From Skeletonema tropicum (taxonomy: Eukaryota; Bacillariophyta; Thalassiosirophyceae; Thalassiosirales; Thalassiosiraceae): a stretch of DNA of 64,000 bases. This document shows, piece by piece, positions 22,194 through 30,254 of this stretch. Made by a program: the position numbers and the translations under genes. Under the pieces are notes generated by a model. It had not been told where the DNA came from and ran no database searches. It saw only the letters and a program-made list of their open reading frames with translations. Position 1 is the stretch's first letter; each line of letters opens with the position of its first letter. Where the stretch lies: assembly GCA_037178625.1 (NCBI GenBank), contig JAWZXG010000042.1:1-64000 (forward strand), in the 5' to 3' direction.

Positions 22194-22257
22194 TTTCTTG
22201 GAGATGGAGACAAGCAGAGGCAGAGAAGCTGGTCAGCTTCTGCTTGTCTCCAAGAAA
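22194..22257. repeat. Imperfect inverted repeat
   Basis: TTTCTTGGAGA...GACAAGCAGA pairs with TCTGCTTGTCTCCAAGAAA, with a small bulge in the left arm. It lies in a non-coding stretch between the two pseudogenes. A smaller palindrome (CTTCCTG...CAGGAAG) occurs near 22474-22494. Confidence 0.7.
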
Positions 22258-22567
22258 TAAAAGGGGCGTCAGAGTCAAGACTGTCTAGATTGAGGCAGCC
22301 GGCTCCTCGGCCCCGATCGCATGGGTGAAGAGGTTGAGTTGTGTAACAGCTTTGTTTGAAGAGCTTCGTCCTGAGACTACGTGCTCTTGCTTGCGGAACC
22401 CAAACCGCAGTACCTCGTGGAGAGGAAGGGTATGTTAGACTCATTGTTGCGCAAAGGAGACTGAATTAGCTGTCTTCCTGAATTTGCAGGAAGGATGATA
22501 CCTTCAGGCCCTTTCATTTGCAATTATTTCTGTAGGAGAGCATAGAACCAAGGTTGGGATGATTGCT

Positions 22568-23713
22568 TTAGCAGACTGTAAGTCGCTCTAGCGGGATCTT
22601 GACTCCACCATGGTTTGTCAGCTCTGGAAAAGGCAGTTCTCCTTGCGGTTGCAGAATGCATTCTCGGAATATTCGTTGAATAACTGAGGAGGGAGGATCA
22701 TTGGGATGATATTTCAGGTGCAAGATGATTTGTTTCTTGTTCTCTTCCTGTTTCTGGCGTTTCTCCGCAGCTCTCTCTTTTTCAGATTTTTGTACGAATG
22801 CTTCTGCATTTTTGGCTGCCTCTTCAAAGAGTGGCAGAAGGTCCAAGGGTGAATATCCTCGTCTAACTGAGCGGTCATGGAGATTCTTGATATGTCTCTG
22901 TACATCTCTTCCGTTCTTGAGCAGAGACTAAAGATTCTGATTACTTGCCCCATTACTAATCCTTTCAAACCACCCGGAGGATGAGCCGAGTGTGGTGGGA
23001 TGTAGAGGTATAAGACGAGTTCCTTCTCAAAGAGATCTGTGACTATTCCATTGTTTTCGATGTATACTTTCATATCCATGAAGCCCACAGATTTTGCTCT
23101 TGGAGTGACAGTCCATTCTAGGCCGTAATAGGTGTGTTGATATCCGCTTGGAATTGAGTCCAACATTGTTGATGAGGAATTGAGTCCAACATTGTTCATC
23201 GCGCTCGAGAGGTATGTGATGGATCCAAAATGCAATTCCGTCGTCGATAAAGCGGCGGTTGAATAGGATGCAATGTTCCCATTTATTGAAGACGAAGTTC
23301 TCTCGAAGGGCGTAGAATATAGTTGCTATTGGTGGAGCTGGATTAATTCCCATCGCTACACCAGTTATTTGCCGGACAAAGATATCTCCAAATTTCATCA
23401 CATTACTCCTCAAAACAATTGCAATGGCTTCAATAAGAGCTTCTGGATTCTAGTGAGGAAATTGCTTCCTTGTATCCTCTCTTCTAAGATACTCCGTCAG
23501 AACATCTAGGCAAACACTCGACATCATATGATCTGATGTGATGGTGATGGTTGGATGTCTGGGTCTGGGTTTGGTGGCGATGGAGAAGAAGCAGCACGAC
23601 TCTGATGCCGACGTTCCCTGTTGAATTGACACAAGGGCAGCGAGGATGAGTGATTGATATTTCATGATGATTCGGTGGATAGGATGACCAGAGGAGGGAT
23701 GGGGAGAGACCAC
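22568..23713 (-). pseudogene. Reverse transcriptase remnant (Penelope-like appearance)
   Basis: On the minus strand the frames give, in order: CLDVLTEYLRREDTRKQFPH, an in-frame stop at 23450, NPEALIEAIAIVLR, FGDIFVRQITGVAMGINPAPP (RT motif 4 region), FNRRFIDDGIAFW (catalytic F-x-DD box), YYGLEWTVTPRAKSVGFMDM, LYIPPHSAHPPGGLKGLVMG, and finally ILHLKYHPNDPPSSVIQRIFR. At least two frameshifts and the stop break it. A 27-bp tandem duplication (GAATTGAGTCCAACATTGTT repeated at 23152-23199) lies at one break. The 'S-x-HP' and 'G-x-AMG' motifs fit Penelope-like or related RTs found in stramenopiles; exact family uncertain. No endonuclease or element ends were recognised. Confidence 0.8.
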
Positions 23714-24299
23714 TAAATTAGGTGGTTGAGGAGAGATGCGGTGACTTGAACTTGATTGGCTTTGATCGGGAGTTGATGTTTTGTGACCTCAGTTCATGAG
23801 CATGCAGCATCGAGGCGAATGGCTCACCGCACGTGAATCATTGGCAAAATAAAGGAATGCTCGCAGGTAAAGGTGCATGAGGCAGGATGCAGAGGCAGAG
23901 GTATGTATCATCAATGATGGGGAGCGAGAGGATTGGATGGACGGAGGAGGCAGGATGAAAGGAGGATAATTTTTTTGTACTAATTCCTACCGTAGCTTTC
24001 TCCAGATGTTTGATTCACTTTCCCCTCAAGATTGCATGACCATCAATACTTCGTATCTTAGCAGAGCTGTTTTTGGCAAGATACACCAACAACTACTACT
24101 TGCTTGTAATGTGGGCAATAGCATAGTGAAGAAACATATCGACACATATTGCATGCAGATAATGAGGCAAGAGAGCATCTTGTATGATGCAGTCGACTGC
24201 AAGATGCAGAGTTCGCTCATCTCATAAGTAGTCAAATCGAAACAATAGAAAACATCTCTCACAACATAACGAAATACATAAAAGAAACAAGAGAACAGC
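23714..24299. other. Intergenic, upstream of the oxygenase gene
   Basis: No supported gene. Plus frame 24006-24227 has no recognisable domain. The promoter and 5' leader of the downstream oxygenase gene should lie here. Confidence 0.45.
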
Positions 24300-25556
24300 A
24301 TGTTTGGCAAGAACTTTCCTACCCTGGCAGCTCTATGCGCAATCGCACACCTGGCTGCTCTAAGCGCCGTCGTACCCCTGGCAAGCTTAATTGTTATCGT
24401 CGTCAATGGATCTGCCAAGTATCTACACCAATCAGTAGCGTACTCACCACAGCACGCGAGGCAAGAAATTAAAGATGAGAATGCAACTATGATTTCAAAG
24501 CCGCACAAGTTTTTCCCGGCACAGATCAAGCGTATTGTTGATGCAGCAAATGCAATTAGTCTTAGTGCCATTGACGACGACGATCACTCTTATCCAGTGA
24601 TCGATATATCGCCATGGCTTAAACCATCTATGTCAAATGAGAAAGAAAGGGAAAATGTGGTCAACCAAGTCTTAAACGAAGCAGTGACAAGTGGTAGTTT
24701 CAACATCATTGGGCATGGTATCGATGATGCTCTCCTCGACCGCCTCTACACTACGGCTCGCAACTTCTTCTCATTGAGTTTGGAGCAGAAGATGGGATAC
24801 TCGTCTGGAAACAACCTTGCTGGCTATGTTGCACATGGGAATGAATCAGTGGCATCAGTTCTTCAGTCGGGTAACTCAAAAGAGCAAAAGGATTTGAGAG
24901 AAATATTCAGTATGAGCTCTCCACCCACTAATGATGCAAATGTCCAAGGTCCTCAAGAATTCCACAACGCAATGTCTGAATACATCGAGCGCCTACTATT
25001 TGTAGAAAAAGCAGTCAAGCAAATATTTACAGCTGCACTGAGTTTGGCCAAAGATATTGACTTACCACCCACTCACTTGGAAGATCTAGAAGATGATGCG
25101 ACAGGGTTGCTTCGTGCTTCCAGATACCCAAGCACGCCTGGCTTCGAAGATGCGACCAAGCTCTTGCCTCACAGTGACTTTGGAACAATCGCCATTATCG
25201 CCAGCTCAGAAGAGGGTCTGGAAGAAATCAGAAATGGCAGATGGTACAAAGTGCCGATGGGTAAGGCGGAGCTGCATGTGTCTGTAGGAGAAGTGTATGC
25301 CATGTGGTCTAATGGACTGTTCAAAAACAACATTCACCGAGTAAGCAAGGAAGCTAAAAAGGATAGGATCTCATTTTCCTACTTCACCTCACAGGGCATG
25401 CGTATGAGCAATGAGGTTGGTACAGATGATGCTGGTACGAGCCCAATCTGTTCGAATGGCGAGGAGCCAACATTTCCCCAAGTATCACCTTTAGGTCATC
25501 TGAGAAATTACATGAGTGCATTCACAGGAGGAAAAGACGACTTGTGGGATAATTAA
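24300..25556 (+). CDS. 2-oxoglutarate/Fe(II)-dependent oxygenase, isopenicillin-N-synthase-like
   Basis: 418 aa, no intron seen. Residues about 11-36 are hydrophobic, a signal or membrane anchor. A DIOX_N-type region follows (YPVIDISPWL at about 98-107, GSFNIIGHGID, FFSLSLEQK). The C-terminal double-stranded beta-helix has the metal ligands HSD (H291, D293) and H346 (NNIHRV), and the 2-oxoglutarate-binding arginine R356 in DRISFSYF. The complete HxD...H...R set indicates an active enzyme. The family hydroxylates, desaturates or cyclises small molecules; the substrate cannot be told. An extra LREIFSM segment near 200 matches the usual 'KE.F.' region. The gene is convergent with the TrmY gene, with only 33 bp between the stop codons. 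Confidence 0.9.
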   Translation: MFGKNFPTLAALCAIAHLAALSAVVPLASLIVIVVNGSAKYLHQSVAYSPQHARQEIKDENATMISKPHKFFPAQIKRIVDAANAISLSAIDDDDHSYPVIDISPWLKPSMSNEKERENVVNQVLNEAVTSGSFNIIGHGIDDALLDRLYTTARNFFSLSLEQKMGYSSGNNLAGYVAHGNESVASVLQSGNSKEQKDLREIFSMSSPPTNDANVQGPQEFHNAMSEYIERLLFVEKAVKQIFTAALSLAKDIDLPPTHLEDLEDDATGLLRASRYPSTPGFEDATKLLPHSDFGTIAIIASSEEGLEEIRNGRWYKVPMGKAELHVSVGEVYAMWSNGLFKNNIHRVSKEAKKDRISFSYFTSQGMRMSNEVGTDDAGTSPICSNGEEPTFPQVSPLGHLRNYMSAFTGGKDDLWDN

Positions 25557-25589
25557 AGATAAATTAAAGTGAGCCGTTCCTCTTTATAT

Positions 25590-26657
25590 CTACTCCAGTT
25601 CGAAGAACCGATCTAGATAATGGTGCGTGATTGTAATGCACTGGCTCGTGAGGAGGGAAAGAGACCCGAGCGAAACTTCCCGCACTGCCGGTATTTCCAT
25701 CAGCAGCTTTTCATCGTCTGCTGAATAGCCCACTTGATTTCCAACAATTAGTGTTGTTGTCATCTTATTCTGCCCAGTATTGATCTTTGCAGCACTTTTG
25801 GACTGTGTTTGTTGTTTTTCTTCTAAAACTTCCCACAACGGGTGTCCTGTTTCGGTCAGCATTAAAATAGTATGACTATCATCAGCAGACAGTGATGTTA
25901 ATTTGTTGAGTCGAGTTTGTAGAGTGTCATCCTGGTGCAATATAAATCCTGGCAGAGGTGACTTCCCCTTATGTGAGATGCGGATTCGATGGATCATAGC
26001 ATCACGCCCCTTTCGCATGTCGCGAAGCCGCTTTTCTTCGGACATGGGTGCTGATTTTGGATTAATGTATTTGTTGCCTGGCGTTTCTAAGCTATTGTTG
26101 ACAAAGCGAGAGTCAGGGCAAGAACCTGCCGATATTTTACTGGATAATTCTTGCCCTCCTTTCTGCTCAATGTTATTTTGATGTTTCTCACAACTCCACA
26201 AAGTGCGCTGCAAATACAATGCCAAAGTTCTTTCGTCTGGAGTAAGACTCCTCACGCATGATCCTTGTACTTCGACGGTGATATTGTGGGGAGAAAGCAT
26301 TAAGAAAAGAGTTGTGTCTGTTCGAATCTTGTTGGAGACCCACAGCGCTGAGGTGATGCATCGAGCGATAACATCAATTCTACCTTTCAGGAGGTTGTTC
26401 ACGTCAAAGATACCTTCGGCGACATCTTGTGATACATTATGACACAAGACGACAATATTACGTTGATGGTGATTTGTAAGAAGGCCATTGTTGTTTTGAT
26501 TGTCAATTCCAGCAGCAGCATCAGCTGCATGCAGAATCACGCGACCTCTGAGTTTTTCACCCTCATTGATACTACCCCAACTATTAGCTGATAAGAATGC
26601 AGCGGCGGCCTGAATGAATAGCGCTAGCACTGACCATCCTAGTAAGTATTTCATCAT
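25590..26657 (-). CDS. TrmY-family SPOUT RNA methyltransferase with plastid-type presequence
   Basis: 355 aa from ATG 26657 (MMKYLLGWSVL). Residues 1-20 form a signal peptide ending QAAAA, followed by F21-L-S, the AxA-F motif typical of proteins imported into the four-membrane diatom plastid. The mature part matches the TrmY (tRNA pseudouridine-54 N1-methyltransferase, DUF358) family: GRIDVIARCITSALWVSN (about 92-109), TLFLMLSPHN, SLTPDERTLALYLQRTL, then after a roughly 70-residue low-complexity insert PGFILHQDD, LTETGHPLWEVL, LIVGNQVGYSADDEKLL (about 303-319) and VSLGSLSLLTSQCITITHHYLDR (about 328-350), the SAM-binding knot region. TrmY is known mainly from archaea and some bacteria. An upstream in-frame GTG at 26711 is not used as start because the signal peptide begins at 26657. 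The EF-hand gene ends 53 bp upstream on the same strand. Confidence 0.85.
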   Translation of the reverse strand: MMKYLLGWSVLALFIQAAAAFLSANSWGSINEGEKLRGRVILHAADAAAGIDNQNNNGLLTNHHQRNIVVLCHNVSQDVAEGIFDVNNLLKGRIDVIARCITSALWVSNKIRTDTTLFLMLSPHNITVEVQGSCVRSLTPDERTLALYLQRTLWSCEKHQNNIEQKGGQELSSKISAGSCPDSRFVNNSLETPGNKYINPKSAPMSEEKRLRDMRKGRDAMIHRIRISHKGKSPLPGFILHQDDTLQTRLNKLTSLSADDSHTILMLTETGHPLWEVLEEKQQTQSKSAAKINTGQNKMTTTLIVGNQVGYSADDEKLLMEIPAVREVSLGSLSLLTSQCITITHHYLDRFFELE

Positions 26658-26710
26658 TCCCCCTTTATTTGGTGCAGTGCTGGTGCAGGCGTAATGTTGA
26701 TGGGTTGTCA

Positions 26711-27177
26711 CTACGCTACTGATGCATAGTGGAATGGTAGGTACACTTTTGTTGCAATGGCACCATTTTTAGTACTAATTCCCACGTTATTAGGCTGTGA
26801 CGTTGCGACTATTGAGGAGCGAACGGCTTCAGAGCCGAGGGGTCCAAGCTTCCCATCACCATTAGCGTCATAATAATGCATAAGCATAAGTTCTTTTGTC
26901 TTCTTGGAATTCAGATCAGCACTAAGTGCACCTAGGGCTAGAGCTGATCTGAGCTTTCCAGGAGTGAGGTAACCTCTTACTTGCAGGCACAAAAGATTTC
27001 AAACACGTCTTTTGCGGTCTTTCCATGAAATAAAGTCATGAATTCGTCCCAATCAATAACTCCATTCTTGTCAGCATCAAACTCCTCCATGAGTGCTTGA
27101 AATCCTTCTTGTGTTACCTCCATGTCAACTTCTGTCAACACATCAAATAGATAGACCCCATTTATCGAGACCGACAT
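26711..27177 (-). CDS. EF-hand calcium-binding protein with unresolved frame break
   Basis: From ATG 27177 (MSVSINGVYLFDVL) the frame contains a canonical EF-hand loop, DADKNGVIDWDE, then TAKDVFEIFCACK and a stop at 26977. An overlapping frame continues with RGYLTPGKLRSAL and a second loop DANGDGKLGPLG to a stop at 26711. The two parts fit one calmodulin-like pair of EF-hand lobes, joined near 26985 by a one- or two-base shift around TGCAAGTAAGAGG. This resembles a donor site (GTAAGA), but no sensible acceptor keeps the GYLTP segment, so a sequencing error or a real frameshift is likelier. The second loop lacks the final glutamate. Upstream exons may exist. Confidence 0.6.
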
Positions 27178-27749
27178 TTCTACTGCTCGATAAAGCAGCA
27201 AGACATCCCAAAGACCTCATGTCTCATATCCCTATATTTCAACGGGAAGAGAGATGAGAAAGCCAAGGAGAAATTTGCACTTGGTCTGCAACACACAATG
27301 TACTTGTACTATATAAGTGTTTACCATGTGTCTACGATGTGTCTACATGTGGTCGTCATCCACTCCTACAATCGCGAGGCTGTCGACAAGGAGAGAAGAA
27401 AGGTCAACTGACTATGAAAGGAAAGCTGAAAGCCAAACGAGGGTTGGCACGGAACGCAAGGCATACTCTCGCAAGAATTTCTGTGTGATCCATGTTCCGA
27501 GAGCTACTCATTCGTCTCTCTACGCAGTGGCATCCGGTCGCTTTCAATAATTGCGTACAGCTGAGAAGTCTTGGACAAAATGCTTTGAAAAACTGACCTT
27601 CTCTACTTAAGGCGCATCGCCATACCATTGTAAGACCAAGTACACAGCTAGGACTTACGCACAAAACAAAGATGACGGCTATGATTTATGATTTGAGTTG
27701 AACCGAAGCGTAGGTTATTATAATTTCTACCATATCTAAATTTCTCCAT
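27178..27749. other. Intergenic, nothing recognised
   Basis: No coding region with a recognisable domain on either strand. Probably the promoter of the EF-hand gene and the 3' flank of the amidoligase-like gene, both on the minus strand. Confidence 0.45.
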
Positions 27750-29810
27750 CTAAAACCGATTGCAAAAGAGTTTATCAAATGCACTTGGTGGCATACATGG
27801 GTCATCTCCATTGCACATGATATTAGATAAATCCTCTATTGTCGCGTTATTCTGAGCATCCGCCAACTGTTTTAACCCAGCCTCCATGCTTGTCTCCCCA
27901 CCTACAAATGGATATAAATACCTATGAAACATATAAGGTTGGCTAAACTTCTCCACAAATCCAACACAAAACCATGTCCAAGCCGAAACAAAGTCTGAAT
28001 CGAGTGTTGCGTGCATCCTCCTAAACTCGATTGTTCCGTATGGCTTGAGTGAGAGAAGGTTTAACGAGTTCCATCTTGATATAGTATTGACCAGAACTTC
28101 ATTATCAAACACTGCTTCATAAAGAGACTTTGATTCTGGCTCCTTCTTTTCTTCACCACTTGTTGATTTCAGATTCAGACAAGAATGTACGTGCACAAAC
28201 CATGCCTGCAAATTGTTCAATGTCACATGCTTTACTTGCTCAGGCTTGATTGTCAAGCTCCCATGCTTCCACGAGACTTCATTCCAACTGAATTCAGGCC
28301 CAGTGACATACATGGGTGCAAAGGATTTTTCTCTCCAAACGTTAGGCATATTGAAATGACACCCAACAACTCGATCAAAGCACACCCAGCCAAAAATGAC
28401 ACTAAGCAACGATGATGTGACTTCTACATCTGACACTACCTCTCTTGGCCATGCAGTTGGATTCGTAATATTCACGTGCACATGGATTGATGTTCCCGAT
28501 TGTCCTATAACTGATACTGTCGGCACAGCAACGCCTCGATTGGTCGCTGCTGCATTTTTCAACACCCCATCAAGAACTAGACGGATGGCGTCACTCGCAT
28601 CATCGTGCCCATCTTGCGGTGGAGGGAATGTGTGATAAAGTTCATTCGGAGGTAGCGGCGACTTGTATTCTGGAGATGCTTGACTTGTTGGGATGTTTTG
28701 CTTCGGGACATTTTCCAGCAAAGCAGCGGGCATTTCTACCCTGCCTCCAAGAACAAGGTCATTGAGAGTACGGATGGCCTCTGCATCATTGATTAATGTC
28801 AAATCACATCGATTGTCTTTGATGTGTTCTTGGATTTGTTGGCACAAGTCAAGCCGGGTCGGAGGGGCTGCATTTTCGACGTATAAATCATGGCTGACAT
28901 TCCATAGCAGAAGCTCATCATACAATTTGTTAACTTGCTTGATACCATCTTTTTCATCACCAGCTACTCTGTTCAAATGCCACTTTCTCGCTCTCTCTAC
29001 ACTACGGACAAATTGCTGCTGGTGTGTGAAACAGTCGTTCTCGGTATCCGGAGGAAGTTGTACCGTCTCCAATTCTATTCCAAATCCACGACGTCGTATC
29101 TCTACCACCGAGGCATCTGTATCTTTATCTTTATTATTTTCGTCTGATGTCCTCCGAAAGAGGACAGCATCTGCAATCTCATCTGAATGAACTTGATCGC
29201 CTTCAAAAAGGCCAGGAGTCCATATAACATCTTGCAATCGAAATCCCAATCGTCCAACAGGTGGAGGGACGACATGTAAGTGTCTAGTCATGCAATGATT
29301 ATGATGGATTGATCCATGACGAGAAATATTGAGCCTGACTAAATACTCTGGGTAGAGGTGCAAAGTCTTATCATTGATATCATGCCTCCATTTGACTTCA
29401 AAGAAAGGAAATAACTTCTTGTCATTAAACAATGACGCATCAATTTGAATTGAATTTGATGCAATTAATTTCATGGCGGGTTGCCGACCTATACCGTGCA
29501 CGGTAATTTGAGCAAGAAGCACTTTTGCTGCTGCAGACGCAGAAGTAGTATCGCTGTTGTTTGCATCAGAGCAGCAAATATCGATGATTTGCTGACATAG
29601 TTCCAAGTGGTTTGTTCCCCAATCTACATCTACTCGGAGCGTGCCATCTGATAAATATTCCTTAAACTCATCTCCGTAACAATAATTGAAATTGATACCT
29701 CCTAATCCATTCTCGTGACATTCCGATTCTGTATGGTAGCGCATTGCATCGCCATAGGAGGGCGAAGCTTTGAGTTTTGGGAGGCAAAGATTGCAGTTCG
29801 AGAAGTTCAT
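27750..29810 (-). CDS. Amidoligase-like protein (putative amidoligase family)
   Basis: 686 aa from ATG 29810, single exon. The three motif blocks of the putative amidoligase family (related to glutamate-cysteine ligase/glutamine-synthetase-fold enzymes) are in order: RRRGFGIELE (residues about 239-248), TSIHVHVNITNP (about 440-451) and PYGTIEFRRMHATLDSD (about 590-606), with FVSAWTWFCVGFV after it. The E-x-E, HxH and EFR residues are the presumed metal/ATP and substrate residues. The first 220 residues are unlike the core and include a CNLC...H...C cluster that could bind zinc. The family is thought to ligate amino groups to glutamyl or peptide carboxyls. The substrate here is unknown. The last 40 residues are outside the core. 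Confidence 0.8.
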   Translation of the reverse strand: MNFSNCNLCLPKLKASPSYGDAMRYHTESECHENGLGGINFNYCYGDEFKEYLSDGTLRVDVDWGTNHLELCQQIIDICCSDANNSDTTSASAAAKVLLAQITVHGIGRQPAMKLIASNSIQIDASLFNDKKLFPFFEVKWRHDINDKTLHLYPEYLVRLNISRHGSIHHNHCMTRHLHVVPPPVGRLGFRLQDVIWTPGLFEGDQVHSDEIADAVLFRRTSDENNKDKDTDASVVEIRRRGFGIELETVQLPPDTENDCFTHQQQFVRSVERARKWHLNRVAGDEKDGIKQVNKLYDELLLWNVSHDLYVENAAPPTRLDLCQQIQEHIKDNRCDLTLINDAEAIRTLNDLVLGGRVEMPAALLENVPKQNIPTSQASPEYKSPLPPNELYHTFPPPQDGHDDASDAIRLVLDGVLKNAAATNRGVAVPTVSVIGQSGTSIHVHVNITNPTAWPREVVSDVEVTSSLLSVIFGWVCFDRVVGCHFNMPNVWREKSFAPMYVTGPEFSWNEVSWKHGSLTIKPEQVKHVTLNNLQAWFVHVHSCLNLKSTSGEEKKEPESKSLYEAVFDNEVLVNTISRWNSLNLLSLKPYGTIEFRRMHATLDSDFVSAWTWFCVGFVEKFSQPYMFHRYLYPFVGGETSMEAGLKQLADAQNNATIEDLSNIMCNGDDPCMPPSAFDKLFCNRF

Positions 29811-30113
29811 CTCTTTCGTGATATTGTAGTCGGTGCGAAGAGAAGAGGATGGACAGTGCAGAAGTAGAAAAATGCTACTTATCGACACCGAGCACAATGC
29901 TGAATTAATCTCTCTTCACTGAAGAAACTAAGAGTAAGATAATTGCACACCTCGCTCAGAGTGGTGTGGTTATTGTACCTCCAAACAATAACGAATGGTT
30001 GCGGCGGGGGGCGGGCTGTTGCCGCTCATCCTCATCGGCCATGCGATGACGCAACGAACAAACAGAACATTATGCGATGCAGAAGGTGGAACGCATTTAT
30101 TTTTGGATTCCAG
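29811..30113. other. Intergenic
   Basis: Presumed promoter region of the amidoligase-like gene, plus a short segment near 30076-30113 (GAAGGTGGAACGC) that resembles 20917-20929. No gene seen. Confidence 0.4.
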
Positions 30114-30240
30114 ATTCCTTTCCAGGATTGCAACACTAATACTTATTCCTAACGTCCAATCGCTGTTTTAGCCGTACGTACAGTATCGATTCCTTCGCTG
30201 ACAGGTTTCGCTAACCGGTAGTGCACTCTCTCTATTTGAA
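30114..30240. repeat. Dispersed repeat R1, copy 2
   Basis: Second copy of the repeat at 16664-16790, here directly joined to the tubulin 3' flank without the 1.5-kb TIR element. It shows the pre-insertion arrangement. Confidence 0.8.
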
Positions 30241-30254
30241 GCTTCTCCTTTCTC

